From: Isochrysis galbana
Taxonomy: Eukaryota; Haptophyta; Isochrysidales; Isochrysidaceae
Assembly: GCA_018136815.1 (NCBI GenBank)
Contig: CM030938.1
Location: 3,015,289-3,079,288, forward strand
Length of the DNA stretch: 64,000 nt
Reading direction: 5' to 3'
The translations under genes and the position numbers were made by a program. The notes under the pieces were generated by a model. That model searched no databases and had not been told where the DNA came from. It saw only the letters and a program-made list of their open reading frames with translations. Shown piece after piece: positions 22,881-33,689 of this stretch. The stretch's first letter is position 1. Each line of letters opens with the position of its first letter.

Positions 22881-23454
22881 CTACAGTCCGTCACGTTCCT
22901 GGTACAGCCACACATAATATTTGCGGAGCTCGCTGCGTATTTCTGCCTCATCTGCGGTGGTGCTTCTCGTGTCGTCCCCGGGAGCGTTCCAGTCGCTTGT
23001 GACGTACAGTTCCGGCATCGCGCTGTTAGAGCTGCGTGACTGAAATCTCTGGGAGAATTCTTTCGTCATTCTCTCCTCGTGCTTTAGGAGGTCGAAGCTT
23101 TCTTTGGTCGTTGGTCTGGACTTTTTCCGGATCGTGTCTATCGTGTCATTGAGTTCGCGCATTCTGTCTAGCTTTTTAGCGTCGGGTTCCCCGTCGTTGA
23201 GCTCTATACCAATCAGAGCGAGTTCGTCGATGGCTTTTGCTATCTCTTGGTGCTCTCTGCTTTGTCTCGTCGCCCATAGAAGGTATATTGCCACCGCCCG
23301 TTTCGCGTTGCTCCATGCGTCGTCGAGTTGTCGATGTCCACGTCTGCTCGTCTGGTGTCTCCGGTTTTATGTGGCTCTTCCACAGATGCGTTATCACTCT
23401 CCGTGTGTCTTCCGCTGCGAGCAGCTCGCTGTCGATGCGCACGTCATACGTCAT
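22881..23454 (-). pseudogene. Unknown coiled-coil gene inside a composite repeat
   Basis: Two overlapping frames: 23454 downward begins MTYDVRIDSELLAAEDTRRV; then, after a shift near 23345, the frame reads AIYLLWATRQSREHQEIAKA, a Lys/Asp/Glu-rich helix (LDRMRELNDTIDTIRKKS), and ends ELRKYYVWLYQERDGL. The helical part scores as a coiled coil by eye. It lies between family A (22605) and family B (23490), so it may be the protein carried by a composite element. No family was recognised. Confidence 0.4.
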
Positions 23455-23489
23455 ACGTGCGTCCTGGTTTACACCCTACCATTTCAAAT

Positions 23490-24262
23490 GTCCCCACAAG
23501 TTAAAATGAGGGAAAACCCATTGAGGCGGACCGACCTACGTCGGGCGACTCTCCGGGAAAAAGCACCGGGGGGGGGGGGGGGAGGAACTCTCTAAACCAA
23601 GAAGAACGGCCCTTACCAGCTCGCGCCGTGAGCGGTCCTCGAGAAATAAGTGACTGCGACTGCGAGTAGCCTGCGCCACCTGGGATACTCTCCTCGCCAT
23701 TGAGCCACTCCCTTCTCGTCTCCCTCCTGTCGCTAGCCGCCCCTCACCCGTTTGCTAACGCAAACGGGGCCCGTTTTTCACTGCACTCCATCGGGGGGGG
23801 GGTGCAAAACCCCCCCTCTCCCCCTCTCCACTCTCACCCATCGTTGTCCCTGCGGCGCGTCGCCATGCGGCGCGCCCTGGCCTGCTCTCAGGGGTCCTTT
23901 GGGGGCTCCCAGAGGGCCAGCAAGGGCAGCTCAGGGGGCAGTGGAGGCTGGGGCTCAGCCCCTGGCCCCCCCTGCCTCTCCCACGCTCGCCTCGCTGGCC
24001 ATGGGAGCCGCCAGAAGTCCCCTGTATGCCTGGCGACCAGGGACAAGGGGGGGGGAGTCAGCTCGAAGGCAGGCCCAGCGCGGGCGTGGGAGTGCAGCTC
24101 GCGGCCCGCGCCCACGAAGGGTCTGGGCAGGAATGATGAGTGCCCTGCCCCTGCCAAAGTGCAGGGGCTGGGGTTGAATGTACGGGCCAACCCCGGGGGG
24201 TGTCCGCAATGGAGAGGAGGGGGGGGCGCGAGGCCCCCATTGACCCCCACTTAAAAAAGTAG
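23490..24262 (-). repeat. Family B dispersed repeat, long copy (-)
   Basis: Inverted near-copy of 3893-4672: it starts TGTCCCCACAAGTTAAAATG and ends CCCCCACTTAAAAAAGTAGG. Similarity covers the whole length, including the gcaaacgg hairpin (CGTTTGC..GCAAACG) around 23750-23775. Confidence 0.8.
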
Positions 24263-24299
24263 GTTCGTAGACGGATAGAAACACACGGCAATATCGACA

Positions 24300-24770
24300 A
24301 ACTCAAAAGGCCTGCCCGAACCAAGTCGCGTTCCGTCAAAAGAGGGCCAGGTTATTTGTTTTCTTTTTAGTCTATACAATTACAAGACTCAATATTATTA
24401 TTGCCAGGTTATTTGTTTTCTTTTTGGTCTATTGTTACAATTATAAAGTGTTCTCAATATTATTATTGTCAGGTTATTTGTTTTCTTTTTGATCTATTGT
24501 TACAATTACAAAGCTCAATGTTATCATTGCAAAGCTAATCACGCCCCCCCACTCCCAAACACCCCCAGCTACGCGTGCTGAATTTTTTCCTCACATCCCT
24601 CTTCCTCGTCGTTCTGCTGGCAGGCGACGATATCGCTTGGCTGATCTTGGGTGGCGAGATCCGTGATCGGATGTCTATCAGATCGGCCCTTCTTGCGACT
24701 CTGATGGTCTCCCCGATTCGACAACCAGTCAACTCCAAAAGGTGCCACCACACTCCGAACCAGGCCTCAG
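24300..24770 (-). pseudogene. Truncated relative of the gene at 6323-7366
   Basis: On the minus strand about 24700-24565 encodes ITDLATQ..EEEGCEEKIQHA then stop, matching VTDLATQRIEEGCEKK..TQPA of the split gene. The 3' flank (AGCTGGGGGTGTT, GCGTGATTAGCTTTG, CCTGGCCCTCTTTTGACGGA) also matches. Between these marks lie three 56-65 bp tandem units, each with TTATTTGTTTTCTTTTT and CAATATTATTATTG (24345-24535). The 5' coding part is missing. Confidence 0.6.
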
Positions 24771-25602
24771 GTAGTGCACCGAGGCCGGACCCCGGAAACC
24801 GAAGAAAAAGGAAAGAAGGGGGGCAGGGGAAGAGGTGGAGGGAGGGAAGTTAAGGGCGACGTAGATAGCGAAGGCATAGGTGTGACCCATAGCTAGTAGG
24901 CGAGTAGCCCCGAAGCTTCAGAAGTTTTTTTTTAAAAGTAGGTTCGAGGCCCGTCAATAAAGATATGGCAGATAAGGACAGGCGGGCGGAGGAGGACCGT
25001 CTGTAACATCGAGCCGCGAGCGAGGCCGCGCAGGCAGAAGCCATTCACCTCCGAGCGCGGCACGCGTTGGCATCGGAAAGTGACGGCAGCCGACATCGCA
25101 GCGTGGGTAAGGGGAAGCGGTGAAGCGGCACCTGAGCATGTCTTCTAGCGCTATGAAGCAGCGGCGGCGACGCAAGGAGCAATGCACTATGCGGCGGCGC
25201 GAGGTGGACAGCGGACCGCCGCGCAGGCGCGCAGGCGCGCAGGCGCAGGCGGGCCGGAGGGGAACTCCAACTCCAAAAAAAGGCGTATTGCGTATTGCGG
25301 AAGTGTTCTACCGCTGGCCGCTGGGGACAGGGACAGACAGAGGCGCGGGCAAGCTACAATGCGAGCTAGCGGGTACGTCATCACTCTTTGTGACGCGCCC
25401 AGGGTACTCCTACGTTATATGCTTGGCTTACTCGCCCGGGGTACGTTTGCAAATAGTGGTGACTCGGGGAGGGGTGGGGCGGTATCGGTTAGTAGTGTTA
25501 TTTAGTAGGCCGACTTGTTTTGTACCCAGATCTATGCCCCCCTCCCCCCCTCCCCTTCCCTCCCCTCCCTCTCCCCCTTTCATCATCCTCCCAGGGGTGG
25601 CG
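24771..25602. promoter_or_regulatory. Intergenic and pyrimidine leader of the 25603 gene
   Basis: 24920-24945 repeats TTTTTTAAAAGTAGGTTCG, the edge of family B. 25220-25250 holds a GCGCAGGCGCGCAGGC repeat. 25540-25600 is almost pure C/T (CCCCTCCCC..CTCCCTCTCCCCCTTTC) up to the ATG at 25603. Confidence 0.35.
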
Positions 25603-27995
25603 ATGCGGGCGGCGGCGGCGCGGCTCTACCTCACCCTCGCTCTCGGCGGGCTGGCGCGCGGGCTGCGCGTGGCACCGTCAGCACGCCCCCTATCGGTGGG
25701 AGCGATGCGTTCCCTTCCCTCCATGTCGGCTGAGGGTCGCATCGACGATCGCCTCGAGGAGGAGCGCAAGGCCATTGCCGAGCTGCGAGCAAAGGTCTCT
25801 GAGCTCGAGGCCATCGTCGCTAAGCAGAGGGAGGTGGTACGCGCGCAGGCTGCGGCCAAGGCGGAGGCGGAGGTTGTGGAAAAGCTCAAGGCTGAGGCAG
25901 ACAAATCGGACTCCGCGCTCCAGCGCGCGCGCGCAGCCGTCGAGGCGGCGGCTGCACAGATCGGCTCGCCAAGCCGCAGTACGGACGGCACGCCTGCAGG
26001 CGAGCTGGTGAGCTCGGCCAGCAGCGCGGCGAGTCGGCCAGGGGCGGCGGACGGCGTCATGGCAGGTGCGACTACTGCGCAGCTGGACACCTCGATACTC
26101 GGGCCGCTCCTCGCCGAGATTGAGCCCTTCTTCTCATCAAATCAGACCAATTTTGTTGCCCACTGGGAGGAAATTCAGGCAGAGGTGTCGGCTGCACTGC
26201 GTGACGGGTGGGAGGAGCAGTGCGACGAGCTCCGCCAGTTGCGCGAGAGTGTGGGTGCAAGCCCATTCGAGCTCTGGGAGCAGACAGGTAAGGATATCGA
26301 ATCGGAGCTCAACGAGTTGGCCGCCAAGCTGTCGGAGTCCGGTCAGCGAGTCATGGCTGCAGTCGCGCCGTTTCAAGCACTGTTGGAGTTGCCACAGTCA
26401 AACGCCGTCGAAGAGCCGCCTGTTGATGGCGAGCCGCTGGCCTTCATAAAAGGCCGACTTCTTAAGCCGTCGAAAGTGGCGGCAGCGATCGAGGAGCTGG
26501 AAGAATTCGAACGCGCTGGACTCGTTGAGTAAGTCGCCTCTCGGCCTTTCTCCCTCTATACCCAGCATTTGATAGGCCTTGCTCCAACTCCTTAGCACGA
26601 GGACTTGCCTTGCACTTGCAGACATTTGATTGCCATCTATGCACACATGTGCCACCTAACGCATGCGGGTACAACGGATGTAACCATTGGCTTTTCGCCA
26701 GATTGTTCTTCACTTTTGCTGCCTTCACAGCTCCGTCCCTTCTTGCCCCCTTGTGGCAGATACCGCCGGTTCGCAGTGGCGCTCTGTCGCCGCGAACGTT
26801 TCCTGCAGCTCGCATCCGACGGAGAGACGGTCTCTGCCGTTGCTGTGCTGTCTTGCCTCGCGCGTTTACTGGTCTTTGGGCTCTCCAACTACGCCTTCGA
26901 AATCGAACTAGGCATGCGTTGCCCTTGAATCTCGATGCGTTTGTCCGCTGTCCGCACTTTGGCTCGCGGTGTGTGTGACCAAGCGGGCTAGCATTTGTCG
27001 CCCCCCCCCCCCCCCCCCCATTTCTCCCCCGCCCTCCCCGCGCACCTGATGCCAGCCTTCCGCGCCGCCCACAGAACCACCTTCCCCGGAGATGGATACC
27101 ATCATTGAAGAACGTGAGAAGGCGATGCGGGTATTGTACTTGGCCCGCCACTCGTCCAAACACGCATGATCGCTGTTTGGGTTTTCACAATTGTGCACAG
27201 CCTTCCGACGCGATCTCTTCGCCACCTCATCACTCGCGCTTCCGTGTACTTTCCCATAACACAGGAGCTGAGCGAGGAGCTAAGCGAAGGAGACGCACGA
27301 GAAGCCGGGCCGTGGCTGCGGCGTTATGTGCTCATGATGCAAGCCAACGAGGATGCGATCATGCCGCACAACCTCATTTTGCTCGCGAACGTTCTTTCCT
27401 CCGAAAGTGAGCTTAGATAGGGATTTATACTTATCATCTGGCGGATGCGAAACGGATAGTCATCCAAGCGAGGGCCGTCATTACGCACGTGATTGCTTGC
27501 GCGCACCCCCTCACGCTTATCCGTCCGGCCTCGCCTTAGATGTTGACACGCTTATCGCCTTCCTTTGCTCGCGTACGCTGGGCCGACTCAATCTCGAGCG
27601 CCAGCGCGCCCGCCGCAATCTTGCCCCGCTGACCGCCGCACAGCTCGATCGCCGCGTTGCTCTTGGGGAGCGAGCGTTACGACAGGTAAGAGCACTCCTC
27701 TTCTAATATTTCGGAGCCCCCCCCCCTCGGAGCCCCCCCCCCCCCCCCCATCTTGAACTAATGCCTCCCCACCTCTTGCGCGGTCATGCAGCGAGTCTCA
27801 CGCCGCACTCCAATACTGCCTTCACAGGACGATCTCGTGAATAGCATGATCGCTTCCATTGGCATTGGCTGTTTGGGCTCAATATTCTCCTTTTGGTTAA
27901 CGTGGACCGCGATGGGCTGGCTCTTAGGTTCAATTGGCAATGCTTTAGGCATCGGCGGGGGAGGAGCTAGCGGCTTGGAAGGCTTCAACTTCTAG
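25603..27995 (+). CDS. Plastid-targeted coiled-coil membrane protein, unknown
   Basis: Six exons modelled: 25603-26528, 26622-26911, 27075-27130, 27265-27406, 27540-27685, 27792-27995; 587 aa with all phases consistent. The intron 26912-27074 would start GCATGC (GC-AG), the weakest junction. The leader MRAAAARLYLTLALGGLARG plus a basic stretch suggests plastid import. Residues ~45-115 form a Glu/Lys/Ala coiled coil (RLEEERKAIAELRAKVSELE). Then come acidic helices, a Leu/Arg-rich exon (YVLMMQANEDAIMPHNLILL) and a C-terminal hydrophobic segment (SMIASIGIGCLGSIFSFWLT) followed by a Gly-rich end. I do not recognise the family; thylakoid or envelope membrane location is inferred. Confidence 0.7.
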
Positions 27996-28380
27996 TAACG
28001 TGCATGCTAGCTACACTGTTCATCCCCTGGCTGCGTTTCCTGCCACGGGCCGCGCCTTCCAACGCATAATCGTGGACCGCGTATGTGGATTCTAAGTCAG
28101 CAAGATACTGCGCCGATCGAGGGAGAGGCGAGGCACACGTTTGGTTTAGGTTTCGCCGTTTGACAGCATCAATAGCAACGACCTATGTGTATGCGCCCCT
28201 CAATGCCCATATGTTCTCGGACACGTCTCTAGTGCTTGCAGAAGTTGTGACTCTGGGATTTGTAGTACCCGTGTCTCCGTAATGGTCTGGTAAGGGTAAG
28301 GGCAAGCAAGGTGAAGGCGCGGGCCATCACAAGTCCCGGTGTACTTCACCACGTACCACCCGAAGACGGGAGAAATTATA
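27996..28380. other. Intergenic
   Basis: No supported gene. 28310-28345 (GCGCGGGCCATCACAAGTCCCGG) resembles 30236-30260 (GTGCGGGCCATCAAAAGTCCCAG), part of another dispersed repeat. Confidence 0.35.
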
Positions 28381-28424
28381 ATTATACCCCCTCATATATA
28401 TGTTACCCCCCAGGAGCCAACGCC

Positions 28425-28615
28425 CGCCCCAGGAGCTCTCGGGGGCCCCCAGGAGCTATCGGGGGGAAATTTTCTCCCGATCGCCAACAGCCCCACCGAG
28501 AGCTACCGGGGGACCGAGAAAATCCCCCAAGAGCTGTTGGGAGATCGCTCATGGGGGGTGCCGTAAGCGGATCCCCCAGTAGCTATCGGGGGGAGAAATT
28601 TTTAAATTTTTAACA
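28425..28615. repeat. Cluster of AGCTATCGGGGGGA hairpin words
   Basis: Five or more inverted and direct words, such as AGCTATCGGGGGGAAATTTT, TTTCTCCCGATCG, AGAGCTACCGGGGG and AGCTGTTGGGAGATCG, lie within 190 bp. The same unit recurs at 29730-29783 (GCTATCGGGGGGAGAAA..TCCCCCGAGAGC). Confidence 0.6.
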
Positions 28616-28708
28616 AATTTTTATGGGTCGCGGCGCGGCAAAGGAACGGGACTAGCGCGCACACAAGACAGGACTCCCTGCCGCGGCGAGCGCAAGCACC
28701 CTTCCCCC

Positions 28709-29713
28709 TTATGCCACCCAGCTCTTCACTAGCTTACTACCTGCGCTAGCCGGAGCACCCCTCCCTCCACACTCAAGCAGCCCCCCACGCCAGGATCCTG
28801 TTTTGGTCTCGCAGGCAAGGGGGCCTAATGGGAGGGTGAGGAGCAACTCCTCAAAGAGGAGCTTTGGGGAAGGAGATGTTTGAGTGGGGGCGCTATACCC
28901 TTGCGCTAGGCATGGGCAGCGACGCCGCCTCAAAACATGTCCTCCCTCTGGTCTTGAGTCGAAATTTTTGGTGTTTGAATCCGAGGGCGAGGGGGTTTGT
29001 GCTTCTTGGGTTGGTTGTAGTGGGATGAGGGAGTGGGAGATGGAGTGAAGTGTTGAAAGAGGGCCCAAGGCAGGGCACTGAGTTGTAGGTACTTGTGGCC
29101 CACAAGGGTGGGGTGAAAACGAAAAGTGTATCAACATGTGTCTTGAATTGAAATTTTTGGTGCTTTGAACAGAGGGCGGGGGGGTTTGTGCCGTTTGGGT
29201 TGGTTGAAGTGTGAAGGGGGAGTGGGAGAGGGAGTCTTGTGTTAAGAGAGGGCCCAAGGCAGGGCACTGAGTGATTGGTACTAGTGGCCCACAAGAGTGG
29301 GGTGAAGACGAGAATTGTGTCAACAAGTTGGAAAACAGAGGCATGGGGTGCTCTCCGTATGGGGTTGATGGTTGTGAAGTGCCCTCCCATGTTGGGTGCA
29401 CTGATGGTAGAGGTTTCCACCATGGGGAGGGCAGCTGAGCTGCCCTCCCACATGAGGTGCTCTTGGGGTGGGAGGGTTTCCCACTGTTGGAGGGGGTCTC
29501 CAAGACCCCCTGCATGATGCGCAGAGCCATGGTGGCAACCTGTTCGGTGCCAGTGCTCGCCACCCCGCGCGCTTGCGCGGGTGTGGTTTGGATGGGTTGG
29601 ATGGGCTCTGAGAGGGCTTTCTGACGAGCCGCCTCGGGCGGCGTGGGGCGTCCCAGGTGGGGCGCGGTGGCGAGGGTCGCCTGGGGCTCGGGAGCGGTCG
29701 CGGCACGCTCCAT
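28709..29713 (-). other. Open region built on a 189-bp tandem repeat
   Basis: Two direct units, 28951-29139 and 29140-29328, share GAAATTTTTGGTG, AGAGGGCCCAAGGCAGGGCA and GTGGCCCACAAG. Minus-strand frames stay open through the whole region (up to 334 aa, Pro/Thr/Ser-rich) in more than one phase, so the open frame alone is weak evidence. It may be a repeat-derived or rapidly evolving protein. No domain was recognised. Confidence 0.35.
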
Positions 29714-29781
29714 AGTTCAAACTATAACAATAGTTTTTCTGCTATCGGGGGGAGAAAAAATCCCCCGAGAGCAAACGGGGG

Positions 29782-29785
<4 letters not shown>

Positions 29786-29875
<90 letters not shown>

Positions 29876-29885
29876 CCTCCCTCCC
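29786..29885 (+). repeat. (CT)n microsatellite
   Basis: About 85 bp of uninterrupted CT followed by CCCTCCCTCCC. Confidence 0.95.
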
Positions 29886-30229
29886 CCCCTACCCCCCCTC
29901 CCTCCCTCTCTCGGGAGGCAGCGGTAGGGTGCGCGCGACAGCGCTGTTCGTCTCAGCCGCAACCTCAGTGGGTGGGGGAAGGAAGGGGAGGACGGCGGAA
30001 ATAGGTGGTGGGCGGCGGCGGCTCAGATGGCGAGAACAGGGGCGGTGCGCTGAGCAGCCAGGTGCAGGTCAGGTGGCGGCTGGAGGAGCGGCAAGCGTCG
30101 GTGAGAGCCAAAGGTGGTGGGGCTGGGAACGAAGAGGGAGGGCGGTCGGTACGGCGCGCTAGCACCGCACAGAGGTGGAGCGCCGGCTTTCATTGGAAGA
30201 GGGCGGCAGGGTCGGCGCGGCGACTGACA

Positions 30230-30680
30230 AGAAGGTGCGGGCCATCAAAAGTCCCAGTGCACCACCCGAACACGGGGGGAAATTACCCCCCGCGGGGACG
30301 GTAGAAGTCCCGCACCTTAGTTGGCAGAGTTGGTCGCTGGCCGCACCTGTCACCAGCTTAAAAGCCCTCTACATAATAACATGGAGATACATAATAAAAG
30401 ACTTCTACAAAATAGAGTTCGAATCACACAATAAAAGCCACTACATACCGATTCCTAGAATCCACGCTCATCAGGTTCACTACCTTGGTGAGGGGCCTTG
30501 CCCCACTGGACAACCAACCACTATTACATGCGCACGCGCGAGGTGGCCCAGGGTAGAAAACCTCAGCACCCCAATTTTCACAGAAAACGACAAACAACGG
30601 AAAGCTAACAATGAACGACAACCTCGGCCTCGTGGCAAAAGCAATCGGCCTAGCCGAAAAACTCGCCTGAACTAGAGACA
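30230..30680 (+). repeat. Family D dispersed repeat with a 19-aa frame
   Basis: Homologous to 40040-40375 in inverse orientation. Shared landmarks are AAAAGCCCTCTACATAATA, GAGATACATAATAAAAGACT, CAGGTTCACTACC and GGGGCCTTGCCCCACT. The end encodes a short frame at 30611-30670 (M-N-D-N-L-G-L-V-A-K-A-I-G-L-A-E-K-L-A, stop); the other copy encodes the same peptide with three substitutions. Upstream codons for PIFTE also match, but this copy is frameshifted before the short frame. Confidence 0.6.
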
Positions 30681-31020
30681 CATCTCCCCCTCTGAAGACG
30701 TCCCTAGAGAGACAGACACCAAGGGCGAAAAATGACGAGTCAACAACGAAACCCTCACAACAACACGAAAAGAAACGGGCCACCTAGAGGCACAGAAGGA
30801 AGGCGGGGACAGACCACTAGCTAGGGGCCGGTGCACCCCCGCCCTACCCAACCCCCCCCACAACCTGGGCCCCTAAGTAGAGCACGAGGGGAGTGGCCGC
30901 AAGGCGGGAAGTGAGGGAAAGCGGAAGGGAACTGGGCGTGGCTACGATAGACAACTTCATAGCCGCGCGCGAGGCGAGAATATTAAATAAAAGGTTTTTT
31001 TTTGCAGATATGATGACTGA
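30681..31020 (-). repeat. Family C dispersed repeat (-)
   Basis: About 30830-31005 is an inverted family C copy: GGGCCCCTAAGTAGAGCACG, CCGCAAGGCGGGAAGTG, GTGGCTACG and finally GCGCGCGAGGCGAGAATATT with a poly-T end. Confidence 0.65.
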
Positions 31021-31740
31021 TTGGTTATCACGGCCTTCATCCCCTCAGCCCCAATCTGGCTGTCCACGAGGGGTACCACATCAAGGCAAACGACCTACCC
31101 TCCCTCTCGGGTGCTCTTTACCGAATCCTTGTGGTGGTATCGGGGGCCTGCCGCCTGCGTCAAACGGCGTATTTATTTGTCCTCTGAGCTGTTCGATTTC
31201 ATCCCTCGCTCGACGGATGCTTTCTCGATACTGCAATTTTTGTTTTTGTCGTTCTAGTTCTAATGGAGCAACTTCCGAATGGATTTTCATCTTATTTTGA
31301 AACACATTAGAAGAGTCAATTTCATATGCTGAAAATGTTTTAATAAGGCGATCGCATAGCTCTATAGCTCTATACCCTCTTCGCTAGCCTTTATAACCAC
31401 ATTATGATTGCCTCGATTTGTTTCGAGAGTTGTTCCACCAAGCCCGCCATTTTTTTGTTGTATTCACGGCCACATTTCTTTGAGACTTCCTCCCTTCGTT
31501 TGAAGTGCGGATGCCTTCATCCCCTTCGCGCCAAACGAGAAACGAGGGGTACCAAATGAAGGCAAACGAGCTGAGCGTGAGCGCGCGTGACGGAGGGGGA
31601 GAGAGGGGGAGCGAATCGCACCATTTCTTGGCGAAGAATTTCGAATTTCGTGGCGGCAGGTGGCCCCCCCTGGAGGTTTTTATTGGGCCTCGCGCCACGG
31701 TCAAAAAATGCAGCCCTATCCTTACTAATAGTTAAAGCCC
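31021..31740 (-). pseudogene. Family F element, short coding blocks
   Basis: On the minus strand three blocks look coding. 31566-31508 reads FAFIWYPS..GDEG. 31510-31400 reads REEVSKKCGREYNKKM then AGLVEQLSKQIEAIIMWL, stop. 31305-31081 reads MFQNKMKIHSEVAPLELERQ then a basic coiled coil and a Pro/Gly-rich end. Blocks 1 and 2 recur at 49180-49290 and 49845-49945 with conservative changes. The family was not recognised; it may be a fragmented element protein. Confidence 0.4.
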
Positions 31741-31977
31741 CTGTTCGACCGCCCTAGAAATGGAAATGTCTGCGGCATGAAGTCCGCTGTGTCGTAGCCA
31801 AGGGGGTGAGGCAAGAGGCTGGGCAATTTCCGCTCTCAATCGCCTGAAATTTCTATGGCTGGCTTTGATGCTAAACAGCGTTGTCTATATATTAGAAGAG
31901 GCGCAACACAGACTTACATCGCTACTTACATCGCTCGAGTGGCCCTTCATCCGAACCTTGATCGTTTTCACACTTCA

Positions 31978-33639
31978 TTAATCGGCGGGATCTCGGGTCC
32001 CTCCCGATTCGAAGTATTCCATGGCTTGCTGTCGTGTCCACATCCTCATGCGTTCAAGATCAATAGCTACGTCGTCGGCCATGGCTTCCGCTTGGATCGA
32101 GAATAATTCTTCTAGACTGAGGAGCGAGTCAGAAGGCGCGTCGACTGAGCCGGTTGCTGATGCTACCTCGGACTTGTTTACTTGGGCCGAACCAGAGGCC
32201 GCCGCCTGGGAGGGGTCAACAAATGTACTCTCGCTTTGAGCTCGCTGCGGTGACGTTGGCTTTTCCTTGGTGGACCTCGCTTTTGGCTTGCGTGCCATGG
32301 CCTACGAGACATCAAATGAGAAAAACCTGGTTGAGGATGCCTTTGTAGGTGTAGCATTTGTCTAGGAGGCAGAGCTTGGAGACTGCATCCGTGTTTGGAT
32401 GAAAATCTGAGATCATGCATCGCAAGCCAGAAGCAGCAGTATCAAGAAAGGCGCACTGCTTACCTGTAGCGGCATGAAGCCGAGAGAGGTGGTTCGCGCA
32501 CCCTTCTTTGCCATCCCTGCCTCGACCTTAGTGATCACACATTGCTGTGCCATCTCAACCATGTCAGGCATCCCATGTGCAAAGGTACACTTGTCGCCCT
32601 GCATACAGTGGCCGCGCTGAACCCAATACTTGCACAACCGCGTCTTGGCATTGGTGGGAGGTGCTTTGGGCGGCGGCTTCGGCCGCGAGAGTACTTCCCG
32701 TTGAACCCAGCCTGGCTCCCTGTCCTCAGTTGATAGCATTGTGCCAGGCGGCATGGATGCTTGTTGCGGTGGTGGCGATGGCGCCTCCCCGACTGACTGC
32801 AGCGCTGAGACAGCCTGTGCCACGGCAGGTGCGAGCTGCTGAGGATCAGCTAACAGCGGAAGTAGTTGCTCTATCGGCAGGTCGATCAGCATGCCTGTGA
32901 TCTTGGCGGGGTCAGTGACGTTGGGCATCCCGACTACAGCCGCGTAGGTCCATTCGCCCACCAACTGCCGCCGCCCTGCTGGTGGTGTCGCCTGCACAGT
33001 CGTCTCGAGCTCGCGCAGCACGTCGGACCTGGTGGCTGACACAAGCATGACTTCCGGCTGGGAGTTGATTGGAGGAGGATTCCGACCATCGACGTCCAAG
33101 GAGGGTGCAGGTGAACTGGCTGGCGGGCGAGCAGTCGGAGGTGAAGGAGAGGTGAAGCCCACCTCACCTCCGCTGCACCCGCCATTGTCAGTGACGGCTG
33201 AGGCTACGGGCATCGCGGAAGTCGCCGTCGAAGACATGACGCCCTCCACCGTTGCAACCGCCTTGGTGCCTATGAGGGAGCTTCCGAGTAGCATGGAGGG
33301 CGAGGGGAGTGCGTCTGGCCTCGGTGCATGCCGGAGTCCAGCATGCGGGCGCACGGGATTGGCGCTCGGGCTGGCAGCCACGTCGGGCGCCGGCTCGAGC
33401 GTTGCGAGCAGCGCTCCGACCGAGGAGCGGCAGAGGTCGGCTTGCTTGAGCTGTTTCTCAGTGAGGGTGGGCACGCCAAGCAGGATGCTCATGAGTGCAT
33501 GTGCTGCACGTAACTCCTCCGCATCGCTCTGCGGCTCTAGTGAGCGATGGACGGTGCCCCAGCGCGCCCACGCGCGGCCGAAGAGGCTGCTGGGCTCCTC
33601 AGTGCCCGCAAGTTCGAGCAGGCTGCGGAAGCTGTCCAT
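31978..33639 (-). CDS. MLLE-domain plus CCCH zinc-finger protein
   Basis: Two exons, 33639-32464 and 32301-31978, around a 162-nt GT-AG intron (donor GTAAGC); 499 aa. At about aa 230-285, KITGMLIDLPIEQLLPLLAD and the helix PQQLAPAVAQAVSALQ match the MLLE (PABC) domain of poly(A)-binding proteins, which binds PAM2 peptides. At about aa 333-358, RLCKYWVQRGHCMQGDKCTF then AH is a canonical C-x8-C-x5-C-x3-H zinc finger, usually RNA-binding. The middle is Pro/Ser/Ala-rich. The C-terminal exon is a charged helix (LLSLEELFSIQAEAMADDVA). A cytoplasmic mRNA-binding role is inferred. I know of no standard family with this pairing, so the architecture deserves a check. Confidence 0.8.
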
Positions 33640-33689
33640 CGGCAGCGCGAGGAAGAGGTAGAGAGCAAGCTGCGAGTGGCTGGCGGGCG

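Noticed and set aside
30319-30425. Possible tRNA-derived SINE: A-box-like TTGGCAGAGTTGG and B-box-like AGTTCGAATC
   Set aside because: Spacing of about 80 nt is too long and no cloverleaf could be drawn.
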